A stretch of 40,025 nt of DNA from JBBKWQ01 sp037969115 (GTDB lineage: Bacteria > Actinomycetota > Acidimicrobiia > Acidimicrobiales > Ilumatobacteraceae), in contig JBBKWQ010000393.1 in NCBI GenBank assembly GCA_037969115.1, forward strand, positions 1 through 40,025, in the 5' to 3' direction. The translations under genes and the position numbers were made by a program. The notes beneath the pieces were generated by a model that had not been told where the DNA came from, ran no database searches, and saw nothing but the letters and a program-made list of their open reading frames with translations. Positions within the stretch are counted from its first letter, which is position 1, and every line of letters starts with the position of its first letter. Below are positions 7,562 to 16,046 of the stretch, piece after piece.

Positions 7562-8557
7562 ATGAAACTCGGCCTCCTCGCAGCTGCACGAATCACGACA
7601 CAGGCGATCATCGACCCGGCGCGTTCCGTCGAGGGCGTCGATGTCGTCGCCGTTGCGGCACGCGATCAGGGCCGCGCTGACGAGGCTGCTGAGCGCTGGG
7701 ACCTCGATCTTGCCTTCGGTTCCTACGAAGCACTGCTCGAGTCGGACGAGATCGAGGCGATCTACATCGCCACACCCGCTGCGCTCCACCACAGGTGGAC
7801 CATCGCGGCGCTGGCAGCCGGCAAACACGTGCTGTGCGAGAAACCGTTCGCCAACAACGCAACCGAGGCGAGCGAGATGGTCGCGGCCGGGCGCGACGCC
7901 CTCGCTGATCGCGGTTTGATCCTGATGGAGGCGTTCCACTGGCGGTACCACCCCTTCGTCGCGCAGATGCAGGCGGTACTCGACTCGGGTGAGCTGGGCC
8001 CGATCAGGCACGTCGAAGCGCACTTCAATCTCCCCGACCAGGAGATACCGAAAACCGACATCCGATGGAACTTCGCGATCGGTGGTGGTGCCCTGATGGA
8101 TCTGGGGTGCTATCCCGTCCAGTGGGTTCGGTGGGTCGCCGGGGCTGAACCGGAGGTCGTGTCGGCCGAAGCCGAGTGCCCCGTCGAGCACGTCGACGGC
8201 CGTCTCACGGCGAACCTGCGGTGGCCGAGCGGCGTGACCGGCACCATCGAGTGTTCGATGATCGGTCCGGGCGATCGACCGCGTATCGACCTGATCGTCA
8301 ACGGCGACGACGCGACGATGACGGCTATCAACCCGCTGGCGCCGCAGAACGGAGCGTCGCTGCGGGTGTCGTCCCCGGCTGGCACCGTGACACACGACGT
8401 CGACTCGTCATCGACGTACCTCCACCAACTGGTTGCGTTCCGCGACGCTGTCGCGAACGGCGTGATGCCGATCACCAGCGGCGATGATGCCATCCAGAAC
8501 ATGGCGACGATCGACGCCTGCTACATCGCGGCCGGACTGCCCGTGCGGGGGTCTTGA
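7562..8557 (+). CDS. Gfo/Idh/MocA-family NAD(P)-dependent oxidoreductase
   Basis: A 331-residue protein starting MKLGLLAAARITTQAII. The N-terminal Rossmann fold has the family lysine in the motif HVLCEKPFANN, and the C-terminal half begins with the region GGGALMDLGCYPVQWVRW, which carries the substrate-side residues of the dihydrodiol/D-xylose dehydrogenase-like branch. The usual glycine-rich turn GILG-x-A is here GLLAAA. Such enzymes oxidise or reduce sugars, cyclitols or related alcohols; the substrate cannot be read from the sequence. ATG 7562 is taken because it is preceded by a TACGGT -10 box at eight bases; longer readings run into the cdd promoter. It is separate from the cyclitol operon further right. 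Confidence 0.88.
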   Translation: MKLGLLAAARITTQAIIDPARSVEGVDVVAVAARDQGRADEAAERWDLDLAFGSYEALLESDEIEAIYIATPAALHHRWTIAALAAGKHVLCEKPFANNATEASEMVAAGRDALADRGLILMEAFHWRYHPFVAQMQAVLDSGELGPIRHVEAHFNLPDQEIPKTDIRWNFAIGGGALMDLGCYPVQWVRWVAGAEPEVVSAEAECPVEHVDGRLTANLRWPSGVTGTIECSMIGPGDRPRIDLIVNGDDATMTAINPLAPQNGASLRVSSPAGTVTHDVDSSSTYLHQLVAFRDAVANGVMPITSGDDAIQNMATIDACYIAAGLPVRGS

Positions 8558-8591
8558 GGCACGCCGACGTCCATGTTTTGCCGACCGGTTC

Positions 8592-8597
8592 TATGAT
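8592..8597 (+). promoter_or_regulatory. -10 box TATGAT of the lipoprotein gene at 8604
   Basis: TATGAT ends six bases before the ATG at 8604 and no ribosome-binding site is present, so transcription should begin at or next to the start codon. Confidence 0.5.
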
Positions 8598-8603
8598 TTG
8601 CGA

Positions 8604-9302
8604 ATGACCAGGCACCCGTTCGCGCGCCCCATCGCCGTGGTCGCCGTGGCCGCCCTGACGACATTGAGCGCCTGCAGCGATGACGGCGCGACGCTTTCGA
8701 GCGACGACTCCGCGTCGACTGCATCGAACGCGACGGACTCGGCCGCGCCCGCCGTGACCGATGCCAACAATGACACCGATCCGTCGACGCCGGAGTCCTC
8801 CGCCCCAACGGCGGAATCGGACGACGAAAGCCCACCGGTCGGGTTTCCGACGACCGTGTACGACGTCGGAACGATCGACCCGGCGCTGCAACCGTTCATC
8901 GACATCGCGGTGAGCGATCTCGCGGCACGTCTCGACATCGACACCGCGAGCATCGACAACCTCACCGGCGTGTTGGTGGTCTGGTCGGATGCTTCCATCG
9001 GATGCCCGCTGCCCGACATGATCTATGCCCCAGGCGTGTTCGACGGAGCATTGATCGAACTCGGTGTCGACGACCTCGTGTACCGCTACCACTCGGGCGG
9101 ATCGAGAGAACCCTTCCTCTGCAATCTCGACTTCGACGACACGCTTCTGACGGAGTCTGCCGGCGGCGGGTCCGACGGTGTGGACAGCGACAGCGCCGAC
9201 ACCGGCAGCACCGGCACCGGTGAGAACGGCACGCTGGTGTTGGACACCGGTGGCACGAAGGGTGCCGACGAGTTCATCCCCAGGGACGATCCCGACATCT
9301 GA
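8604..9302 (+). CDS. Predicted lipoprotein of unknown function
   Basis: A 232-residue protein. The signal peptide (MTRHPFARPIAVVAVAAL) ends in the lipobox LSAC, so Cys24 should carry the lipid. A low-complexity Ser/Thr/Asp/Ala linker (about 25-75) leads into a small folded region (about 85-180) with the pattern W-S-D-A-S-I-G-C-P-L-P-D-M-I-Y, later VYRYHSGGSREPFLC. Similar W-x-D-x-S-L-G-C-P-x-P-G-M-x-Y patterns occur in small secreted bacterial proteins of no known function that I have seen, and the two cysteines may form a disulfide. The tail is again Gly/Ser/Asp-rich. Probably monocistronic. Confidence 0.85.
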   Translation: MTRHPFARPIAVVAVAALTTLSACSDDGATLSSDDSASTASNATDSAAPAVTDANNDTDPSTPESSAPTAESDDESPPVGFPTTVYDVGTIDPALQPFIDIAVSDLAARLDIDTASIDNLTGVLVVWSDASIGCPLPDMIYAPGVFDGALIELGVDDLVYRYHSGGSREPFLCNLDFDDTLLTESAGGGSDGVDSDSADTGSTGTGENGTLVLDTGGTKGADEFIPRDDPDI

Positions 9303-9488
9303 TCTCGGAGTGCTGATGGCCGGGGCGTTCTGAACAGAGCAAGATTGCGGCGTTCGAAAAGACCGCTTGCGCTCACGGGGCGAATAAACCTAAGTTGCCA
9401 GGGCGGGGAGTGGAACACCATGGCCCGCGGACGGCGATTGGTGGAACGCCGTCGTTCAACCGGCACCACGAACGAAAGGCCAACACGC

Positions 9489-12400
9489 ATGCGACGCCGT
9501 TTGCCCCTCCTCGTCAGCGCAGTCTCGTTGGGGCTCCTCGCCCCACTCGGGGTCCTACCGACCCAGGCTGCTCCGGGCGATGCTCTCGACCCAGACGCCA
9601 AACCCGACCTCGAAGAGGAGGTGGTCGAGAGCCAGACGGGCAGCTACATCGTCGTCATGCGCGCCGATCCTCTCGTCGTCGACATCGCCCAGGACGACCT
9701 CAACACGCCGGCAGCGCAAGCCGAGGGTGACGCCATCGAGGCGACACACGACCAGGTGCTCGGCGAAGCGGGCATCAGCACCAGCGAGAAGGTGCAGGAC
9801 TACACCAATGCGCTGAACGGCTTCTCCGCGACGTTGTCGCATGCGCAAGCCGTGAAGTTGGCCGCCAACCCGAAGGTCGCCACGGTGCTGCCCGACGAGA
9901 TGCGTCAGCTCACCACCGACTCGAGTGGCGAGTACATCGGTCTCGCCGTGAAGGGCGGGGCCTGGGACACCGGTGTCACCGGCGAGGGCGTCGTCGTCGG
10001 CGTCATCGACACGGGCATCTGGCCGGAACACCCGAGCTTCGCTGACGACGGCACCTACGGGCCGCCGCCCGTCACGCTCGACAACGTCACTCGTCCGTCG
10101 TGCGACTTCGGCAACACGGCGCACAACCCCAACGACGCGCCGTTCACCTGCAACAACAAGCTCCTCGGTGCCCGTCAGACGATCGACACCTATCGCGCAC
10201 TCATCGGCGCCGAAGACTTCGAGTTCGACTCGGCTCGAGACGACAACGGTCACGGCACGCACACCGCCAGCACCGCTGCCGGCAACGCCGGTGTCGAGGC
10301 CTCGCTCTTCGGCAAGTCGTACGGCGAGATCTCGGGCATCGCTCCTCGCGCTCATATCATTGCGTACAAGGGGCTCGGCACGCTCGGCGGCTTCGGTTCC
10401 GACCTCGCGGCGTCGATCGACCAGGCCGTGGCCGACGGTGTCGACGTCATCAACTACTCGATCGGCGGCGGTCCCAGCGGGAACGGACCGGACGACATCG
10501 CGTTCCTGTTCGCGGCCGACGCTGGCGTGTTCGTGGCGACATCGGCGGGTAACTCCGGCGATGCACCCGGCACCATCGGCGGGCCTGCAGACGTTCCGTG
10601 GATCACCACGGTCGCTGCGAGCACGCAGAAGCGCTTCTTCCAGGGCACCGTGGTGCTCCGCGAGAGCGGGTCACCGGCCGGATTCCTCGGCAAGAACCTC
10701 GCCAGCGGTCTCGCTTCGGCGACGAACTTCGATCCCGGCAGTGGCTGGTGGAAGCGGGAGGTGAGGTGGTGGCAGCGCAGCAAGACCGAGCGCGTCAAGG
10801 GCGCCTCGATCACCCCGCCGACGGCGGGCAGCGCTCCGCTCGTCGATGCCGAGGACGCAGGCAACGATCTGTGCCTCCGCGGATCGATCGACCCGGCCGT
10901 GGTGGCCGGCGCCGTCGTGCTCTGCCGACGCGGCGCCATCGGTCGTGCCGAAAAGGGCCTCGCCGTCGCCGAAGCTGGTGGCGTCGGCATGATCCTGTAC
11001 AACAACTCCGATACCGACAACCTGTTCACCGACACGCACTTCGTTCCGACGGTCCACCTCGACTACACCGAAGGGCTGCAGGTGAAGCAGTACATCGACG
11101 ATCGGGTCGCCCCGACGGCGGAAATCAAGAACACGGGCAAGAAGACCAGGATCGACTACGACCCGTCGATCACGATCTTCTCGTCGCGTGGTCCCAACCC
11201 GACGTCGGAAGACATCATCAAGCCCGACATCACGGCACCCGGCATGCAGATCCTCGCCGGCAACACTCCGATTCCCGGGCCCGGCGCCGTGCCGGGTGAG
11301 CTCTTCCAGGCCATTGCCGGAACCTCGATGTCGAGCCCGCACGTCGCGGGACTGTTCGCACTCATCAAGCAGGTTCATCCCGACTGGAGTGCCGCACAGG
11401 CGCGGTCGGCGTTGATGACCACGGCGGACCCCGACGTGCTCGACAACGATCGGATGAGTTTTGCCGATCCGTTCGACACCGGTTCTGGGCACGTCGAACC
11501 TGGCAAGGTCGCGAGGAAGGGCTCGGCGTTCAATCCGGGCCTCACCTACGACGCAGGGCTGTTCGAGTACGCCGCATTCACGTGCGGTGCCGAGCTCGGC
11601 ATCTTCACGCCGGGCTCGTGCACGTTCCTCGACGGACTCGGAATACCGTCGGATGCGAGCGATCTGAACTATCCGTCGATGGCCATCGCCGAACTGGCCG
11701 GTAGCCAGACCATCACTCGCACGGTCACCAGCGTTGCGGACAAGACACGCACGTTCGGCGCCTTCATCATCCCACCCGATGGGTATGACGTCGTCGTCGA
11801 GCCGGCTGTGTTCAAGATCGCTCCGGGTGAATCCGTCACGTACGAGATGACCATCACCAACAACGGTGGCGGTCCGATCGGAGAGTGGCGTTTCGGTGAC
11901 CTGTGGTGGAAGGGCGGTGGCTACAAGGTCCACAGCCCGATCGCAGTTCGCGGGACGGCGCTGAACACGCCGCCGGTCGTCTTCGGTACGGGCACCGATG
12001 GCACGGCGACCTTCGACGTGTCGTTCGGGTACAGCGGCGCATACACCGCTGCCGCCCACGGAATGGAGGCACCGACGGCGCTGGCCGGCGAAGTCGGACC
12101 CGATCCGGATCAGACGTTCGGCACGGCCGACGACGATCAGGGAGGTGTCGTGCTCCACGACTTCTCGTTGAGCGGTGCCGCGTTCTTGCGGTTGGCGCTC
12201 GAAATTCCGGGACCTGACGACATCGACCTGTTCCTCTTGGACGCGGCCGGCAACATCGTCGCATCCAGTACCGCAGGCGGAACGAATGAGCTCATCGAGC
12301 TCGCGGCGCCCGCCGACGGCAACTACACGTTGGCGGTTCACGGGTGGCAGGTGACCAGCCCACCGTTGGCCTACTCGGTCAGTCAGTGGGTGGTGTCGGC

Positions 12401-12578
12401 AACGCCGGGCGGCAGTCTGGCGATCGACAGCGCGCCCACTGCGGCCGTCGTCGGGCAGGTGGCACCGATCACGGTCAGTTGGGCAGGGCTGGGCGCAGGC
12501 ACCGAGTATCTCGGCGCCGTATCGCACAGCGACGCGAATGGCGTCATGGCGTTGACCCTCGTGCAGGTGGCGACGTGA
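9489..12578 (+). CDS. Secreted subtilisin-like serine protease (S8) with PA domain
   Basis: A 1029-residue protein. ATG 9489 gives a clean Sec signal peptide (MRRRLPLLVSAVSLGLLAPL... TQAAPG) and has AAAGG nine bases upstream; ATG 9420 would add 23 basic residues. After an I9-type propeptide (about 50-140, ending TVLPDE) the catalytic triad is Asp174 (GVIDTGIWPEHPSF), His255 (NGHGTHTASTAAGN) and Ser613 (GTSMSSPHVAG), with oxyanion Asn355 (TSAGNSGD). A protease-associated domain is inserted at about 430-545 (GGVGMILYNN), as in cucumisin-type subtilases. Behind the catalytic domain come Fn3-like and PPC-like beta domains (EIPGPDDIDLFLLDAAGNIV). No sorting signal is seen, so it is probably released. 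A strong terminator follows. Confidence 0.95.
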   Translation: MRRRLPLLVSAVSLGLLAPLGVLPTQAAPGDALDPDAKPDLEEEVVESQTGSYIVVMRADPLVVDIAQDDLNTPAAQAEGDAIEATHDQVLGEAGISTSEKVQDYTNALNGFSATLSHAQAVKLAANPKVATVLPDEMRQLTTDSSGEYIGLAVKGGAWDTGVTGEGVVVGVIDTGIWPEHPSFADDGTYGPPPVTLDNVTRPSCDFGNTAHNPNDAPFTCNNKLLGARQTIDTYRALIGAEDFEFDSARDDNGHGTHTASTAAGNAGVEASLFGKSYGEISGIAPRAHIIAYKGLGTLGGFGSDLAASIDQAVADGVDVINYSIGGGPSGNGPDDIAFLFAADAGVFVATSAGNSGDAPGTIGGPADVPWITTVAASTQKRFFQGTVVLRESGSPAGFLGKNLASGLASATNFDPGSGWWKREVRWWQRSKTERVKGASITPPTAGSAPLVDAEDAGNDLCLRGSIDPAVVAGAVVLCRRGAIGRAEKGLAVAEAGGVGMILYNNSDTDNLFTDTHFVPTVHLDYTEGLQVKQYIDDRVAPTAEIKNTGKKTRIDYDPSITIFSSRGPNPTSEDIIKPDITAPGMQILAGNTPIPGPGAVPGELFQAIAGTSMSSPHVAGLFALIKQVHPDWSAAQARSALMTTADPDVLDNDRMSFADPFDTGSGHVEPGKVARKGSAFNPGLTYDAGLFEYAAFTCGAELGIFTPGSCTFLDGLGIPSDASDLNYPSMAIAELAGSQTITRTVTSVADKTRTFGAFIIPPDGYDVVVEPAVFKIAPGESVTYEMTITNNGGGPIGEWRFGDLWWKGGGYKVHSPIAVRGTALNTPPVVFGTGTDGTATFDVSFGYSGAYTAAAHGMEAPTALAGEVGPDPDQTFGTADDDQGGVVLHDFSLSGAAFLRLALEIPGPDDIDLFLLDAAGNIVASSTAGGTNELIELAAPADGNYTLAVHGWQVTSPPLAYSVSQWVVSATPGGSLAIDSAPTAAVVGQVAPITVSWAGLGAGTEYLGAVSHSDANGVMALTLVQVAT

Positions 12579-12610
12579 CAGCGGCGTGAGATAACAACGC
12601 GGTTTCTGAC

Positions 12611-12640
12611 GGGGAGCAGCCCACGGGCTGCTCCCCGTTT
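12611..12640. terminator. Intrinsic terminator between convergent genes
   Basis: GGGGAGCAGCCC and GGGCTGCTCCCC form a perfect 12-bp stem around AC (11 bp with a 4-base loop) at 12611-12636, followed by GTTT. It lies between the subtilase stop and the carboxypeptidase stop and, being symmetrical, can serve both, although the U-tract is short. Confidence 0.8.
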
Positions 12641-12645
12641 CGCGT

Positions 12646-14370
12646 TCAGACGGCCGGTTGCCGGCTGTCGTCGGCGAGCACGATCGACCGCACCGCTCGG
12701 CCCGATCGGTTGTGCTGTGCGACGACGTGCACTTCCGTTCCTGCCGCTGCTTCCACGACCCAGCTGACGAGCGCTCGATCGGGAGTGCCGTCGTTCCCGC
12801 CGGCGAATCGCAGTGCGGCACGGCCTTCGAGGGGTCCGGCGAGCTGGCGACGTGCCGGTCCGTCTACCATGTGAACATCGCCCGAGATCGACACGGTGAT
12901 CGGAGCGACGAGGTGCTCCTTGCGCGCATGCGCCGAGATGTCGGTCGGCAGCCATCCGGTGTTGGCGACTCCCAACTCGATGCGCCACTGTCGCGTGCCG
13001 AGCCGGGCCACTGCATGATGCTTGATCTCGAGCAGTGGAGAACTGAGCGCCTGTTGCACGGCAAACGCGGCATGGCCGGCCACCTCGTCGCGCAGTCGCG
13101 TCAGCGGGGGGTTCGTCCAGGTGCTGATGGCGTCCCATCCGCCGATCTCGACGGGTCCGAGTTGGGGGTGCTCGAACGGGTACCAGTCGACGTGACCCGC
13201 CGGATGGTGCTCGTCACACCATCGCAGCACTGCAAGGAGTTCGTCGTCGGTTGGTCCGGTGTACCAGAAGTGGGTCGACTGCTGGTTGCCGGTCGCCGCC
13301 TTCACGATGTCCCAGAACTCGGTGGTCCAGCCGAAGACTCCTCGATGTTCGTACGCCCAGTCATCGGCAGCACCGCTCAACCTGTCCGACGGGTCCCAGG
13401 TGAAGTCTTCGTAGACGGAGTGCACGGGATAGCCGGTGAGCTTCGTGCCGACCTCACCGAGCTGCTTCCAGATCCACACGTCGCCGGGCGGCAACTCGCT
13501 GTCGGGCCGGGTCGACGACGGCCGCAGCAGGACGCCGCCGCTCGTGTGGAAGGCGTTGTAACCACACACGTTGGGGCGAGCGACGATCGCCCGGAGGAGA
13601 GCGTCGATCTCGGGTTCGCTCAGCGGGTGATCTCCGCTGCCGCGCACGCCGGTACCCCAACCGGCCGGGAAGTTGCGATTGAGATCGAGGCTTTCCGTGG
13701 GCGGTGGGGTCGGGATCGTGAAACCGTCGCTGTCCACGACCGAACCCTCGATCAGCAGTCGGTATCGGGGTATTGCGCCGGAGGGCGGAAACCCCGACAT
13801 CGGCACGGGGATCATCAGACGCGTGTCGTCGGGATGAGGCATCCACGCTCCGTCCGGGTCTGGCACTCGCATGTCGAGGATCCGACCGTCGCCGTCGATG
13901 TCCTCGCACGCCAGGCCGGGCCATCGGTGCCCGTCCGTCCACGGCCACGCACGAACGCTCGACCTGCGAAACCGGGGGCGATCGGCGAGGACCCATTCGG
14001 CACCATCGGGATTCACACGTGGGACGACGTAGAACGTTCGGGTGCGGAGCGCATGCCGAATGACTTCGTCGCCGGTGTTCCATCCATCGATGAGGTGCTG
14101 GATAACCGCACACGCGGCGACCGTTGCCGTGAGTTCGACGGCGTGGATGCTGGCATCGACCCAGTGAGCGGGCTTGTGTTCGTGGCTGCCGGAGGTGGTG
14201 TCGGTGATCGTCACCACCAGCAGATCGCGACCCTCGTGCGACGTGCCGTACGACTCGACGGCGACCAGGTCCGGATTGGCGTTCGCAGTTGCCTTCATCC
14301 AGTCGACGAGTTCGGCGTAGCGGAGGTAGCGATCGAAGCGGTATCCGGCCGCCGACGGGGCTGACGTCAT
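12646..14370 (-). CDS. M14-family zinc carboxypeptidase
   Basis: A 574-residue protein. The zinc ligands are His76 and Glu79 in DASIHAVELTA (HxxE) and probably His275 in YNAFHTSGG; substrate-binding residues sit in DLNRNFP (229-235), and the catalytic Glu is probably Glu351 in WTTEFWD. The last 160 residues look like an added beta domain (GPLEGRAALRFAGGN). No signal peptide is visible, so it should act inside the cell unless exported in another way. ATG 14370 is seven bases from a TAATCT -10 box on the minus strand. M14 enzymes remove C-terminal residues from peptides or trim peptidoglycan peptides; the exact substrate is not clear. Confidence 0.9.
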   Translation of the reverse strand: MTSAPSAAGYRFDRYLRYAELVDWMKATANANPDLVAVESYGTSHEGRDLLVVTITDTTSGSHEHKPAHWVDASIHAVELTATVAACAVIQHLIDGWNTGDEVIRHALRTRTFYVVPRVNPDGAEWVLADRPRFRRSSVRAWPWTDGHRWPGLACEDIDGDGRILDMRVPDPDGAWMPHPDDTRLMIPVPMSGFPPSGAIPRYRLLIEGSVVDSDGFTIPTPPPTESLDLNRNFPAGWGTGVRGSGDHPLSEPEIDALLRAIVARPNVCGYNAFHTSGGVLLRPSSTRPDSELPPGDVWIWKQLGEVGTKLTGYPVHSVYEDFTWDPSDRLSGAADDWAYEHRGVFGWTTEFWDIVKAATGNQQSTHFWYTGPTDDELLAVLRWCDEHHPAGHVDWYPFEHPQLGPVEIGGWDAISTWTNPPLTRLRDEVAGHAAFAVQQALSSPLLEIKHHAVARLGTRQWRIELGVANTGWLPTDISAHARKEHLVAPITVSISGDVHMVDGPARRQLAGPLEGRAALRFAGGNDGTPDRALVSWVVEAAAGTEVHVVAQHNRSGRAVRSIVLADDSRQPAV

Positions 14371-14377
14371 TGCGGTG

Positions 14378-14407
14378 AGATTAGCGGGCGGTCGGACGCC
14401 CTAGCCT
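14378..14407. promoter_or_regulatory. Divergent leaderless promoters for the carboxypeptidase and gpmA
   Basis: In a gap of 44 bases, TAATCT on the minus strand (14383-14378) lies seven bases before the carboxypeptidase ATG and TAGCCT on the plus strand (14402-14407) lies seven bases before the gpmA ATG. Each promoter would reach into the other gene's upstream DNA. Confidence 0.55.
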
Positions 14408-14414
14408 GGCGGTC

Positions 14415-15161
14415 ATGACCGGAACGCTCGTCATCCTCCGCCACGGCCAGTCCACATGGAACCTCGAGAACCTGTTCACGGGTTGGCACGACGTCCCACT
14501 CACCGAGCAGGGCGAGCGAGAGGCCGTCGAAGGCGGCGAGACCATGGCAGCAGCGGGCCTGCGGTTCGACGTGTCGTTCACGTCGCTGCAGACGCGGGCC
14601 GTCGTGACGCATCACCTGGCGCTGACTGCGATGGATCAAGCGTGGTTGCCGGTGGAGCGGAACTGGCGGCTGAACGAACGGCACTACGGGGCGCTGCAGG
14701 GTCTCGACAAGAAGGCGACCGCTGAACGCCACGGGGCCGACCAGACGAACCTGTGGCGGCGGTCGTACGACGTGCCGCCGCCGGCAGTCGATCTGTCGAG
14801 CCCAGAGCACCCGAGCCACGACTCGCGCTATCGACATCTCCCTCCGGATGTCCTGCCGGCGTCGGAGTGTCTGAAGGACGTGGTCGATCGGGTCCTGCCG
14901 TATTGGTATGACGCCGTCGCGCCTCAACTGCTCGCTGGGCTCAACGTGCTGATCACCGCGCACGGCAACTCGTTGCGGGCGCTCCTGAAGCATCTGGAGG
15001 GTGTGTCGGACGACGACATCGCCTCAATCAACATCCCAACCGGCGCGCCCCGTCAGTACACGTTCGACGGAGCGCTCGGGGTTCAGTCGGCCGAGTACCT
15101 GGGAGATACCGCGGCGATCGAAGCTGCCGCCGCGGCGGTGGCCGCTCAAGCAGGAACGTGA
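14415..15161 (+). CDS. gpmA: 2,3-bisphosphoglycerate-dependent phosphoglycerate mutase
   Basis: A 248-residue protein, the usual length for dPGM. It interconverts 3-phosphoglycerate and 2-phosphoglycerate in glycolysis and gluconeogenesis. The phosphohistidine motif VILRHGQSTWN is at the N-terminus, followed by FTGWHDVPLTEQG, the typical block LNERHYGALQGLDK and the second active-site histidine in ITAHGNSLRALLKHLEG. The C-terminal tail is Ala-rich. ATG 14415 lies seven bases after TAGCCT with no ribosome-binding site, so it is likely leaderless. The repeat-rich, gene-free region begins directly after its stop. Confidence 0.97.
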   Translation: MTGTLVILRHGQSTWNLENLFTGWHDVPLTEQGEREAVEGGETMAAAGLRFDVSFTSLQTRAVVTHHLALTAMDQAWLPVERNWRLNERHYGALQGLDKKATAERHGADQTNLWRRSYDVPPPAVDLSSPEHPSHDSRYRHLPPDVLPASECLKDVVDRVLPYWYDAVAPQLLAGLNVLITAHGNSLRALLKHLEGVSDDDIASINIPTGAPRQYTFDGALGVQSAEYLGDTAAIEAAAAAVAAQAGT

Positions 15162-15268
15162 AGTTCATCGGCAGGGGGATCGGCAATCGGCTGGCAGCGG
15201 CCACAACGGGGATGCCGATCGCGAGCGGATCGCATGGGCTGCCGGTACCTCGTCCCGCTGCCCTCGGT

Positions 15269-15441
15269 GATTCGTCTCACTGGTTCGAAGGGTGCCGGTC
15301 GAGCAACGTCCTGATTAGTCTCACGAGTTCGAACGCACGGCTCCAGCCACGTCCCGATTCGTCTCACGAGTTCGAACGCACAACTCGAGCCATGTCCTGA
15401 TTCGTCTCACGAGTTCGAACGCACGGCTCCAGTCACGTTCT
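15269..15441 (+). repeat. Four tandem 43-bp repeats
   Basis: Units start at 15269, 15313, 15356 and 15399 (steps of 44, 43 and 43) and a fragment begins at 15442. Each opens with GATTCGTCTCAC (GATTAG in the second) and, in units 2-4, continues GAGTTCGAACGCAC followed by a 17-base half-conserved part containing CCAGCCACGT or variants. The first unit is the most diverged. Units abut each other, so this is not a CRISPR array. Confidence 0.85.
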
Positions 15442-15594
15442 GATTTCGCGTCGGCGGTGTCGGCGGGCGGCGGGCGCTCCGCGCCGTTTGGAATGCTCGA
15501 TGTGACGCCACCAAGTCGACCACTCCCGGCCGGACTGGTCGATTGTCACGATGACGCCCGCGTCGGTTCAGTCACTCGCAGAGAACGCCGTCCT

Positions 15595-15619
15595 GATTCG
15601 TCTCACGATGAGACGAATC
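15595..15619. repeat. Perfect 11-bp inverted repeat at the orientation switch
   Basis: GATTCGTCTCA (15595-15605), CGA, TGAGACGAATC (15609-15619). It is the head-to-head junction of a forward and a reverse copy of the repeated core and would form a stable cruciform or RNA hairpin. Confidence 0.85.
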
Positions 15620-16034
15620 GGGACAGACCATCAGACCGGCGCGACGAGACGATTCGGGACGCACGACGATGGGCACCGCTGATGGAGCGAGACGAATCGA
15701 TACAAGCGGGCCGCCGACCGCAGGGTGACTCGGGAATGCTCCGAAACGACCCGGCTGACTTGTCGCATCGACCCGGCAATCGGATCCCGACGCCCGGCAG
15801 ACCCAGCCGCAGGCTGGGTGAGACGAATCCCGACGCCGGATCGCCCAACCACGAGCACAGATGAGACGAATTCCCGACGGCCGCGAAACCGACGACCGAC
15901 GCGCGGTCCGAGGCCATCGCGTCGCCGTACGACGCCCATCGGCTGATCGACGATTCCGGACAGTTCCACGAACTGCGAGCCCGAGCCTCGTGGCATCGGT
16001 CGCACCGGGCGGCCACCTTGTGACACCGTGTCTC

Positions 16035-16040
16035 TACGGT
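16035..16040 (+). promoter_or_regulatory. -10 box TACGGT of the zinc-finger gene
   Basis: TACGGT ends six bases before ATG 16047 in the context GTGTCTCTACGGT, almost the same as GTGTCTCTACGAT before the PaiB-like gene at 39108. It fits the leaderless pattern of the window. Confidence 0.45.
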
Positions 16041-16046
16041 GTGGGT

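Larger units (their letters stand above)
15162..16046. other. 885-bp gene-free region filled with copies of one 12-base core
   Basis: No reading frame here looks like a protein. The core GATTCGTCTCAC appears in the forward sense at 15269, 15313 (one change), 15356, 15399 and 15595, and in the reverse sense (GTGAGACGAATC or close) at 15609, 15646 (one change), 15689, 15818 and 15862. Forward copies are mainly followed by GAGTTCGAACGCAC and reverse copies by GGGAC or CCGACG. The orientation switches at the palindrome 15595-15619. There is also an 8-bp hairpin ACCCAGCC-GCA-GGCTGGGT at 15801-15819 directly before one copy. Confidence 0.75.

Noticed and set aside
9420..9488. Earlier start (ATG 9420) for the subtilase
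   Set aside because: It would put 23 mainly basic residues before a complete signal peptide; ATG 9489 gives a normal Sec signal. A G-rich sequence before 9420 keeps a small doubt.
12658..14364. 568-codon plus-strand frame opposite the M14 carboxypeptidase
   Set aside because: The minus-strand frame has all catalytic motifs; the plus frame is Arg/Gly/Val-rich shadow coding typical of high-GC DNA.
15269..15441. CRISPR array
   Set aside because: The 43-bp units abut each other, the parts between conserved cores are themselves repeated, and there are no cas genes.
15801..15819. Terminator at the ACCCAGCC-GCA-GGCTGGGT hairpin
   Set aside because: The stem is only 8 bp, there is no T-tract, and it lies 640 bases after gpmA within the repeat block.
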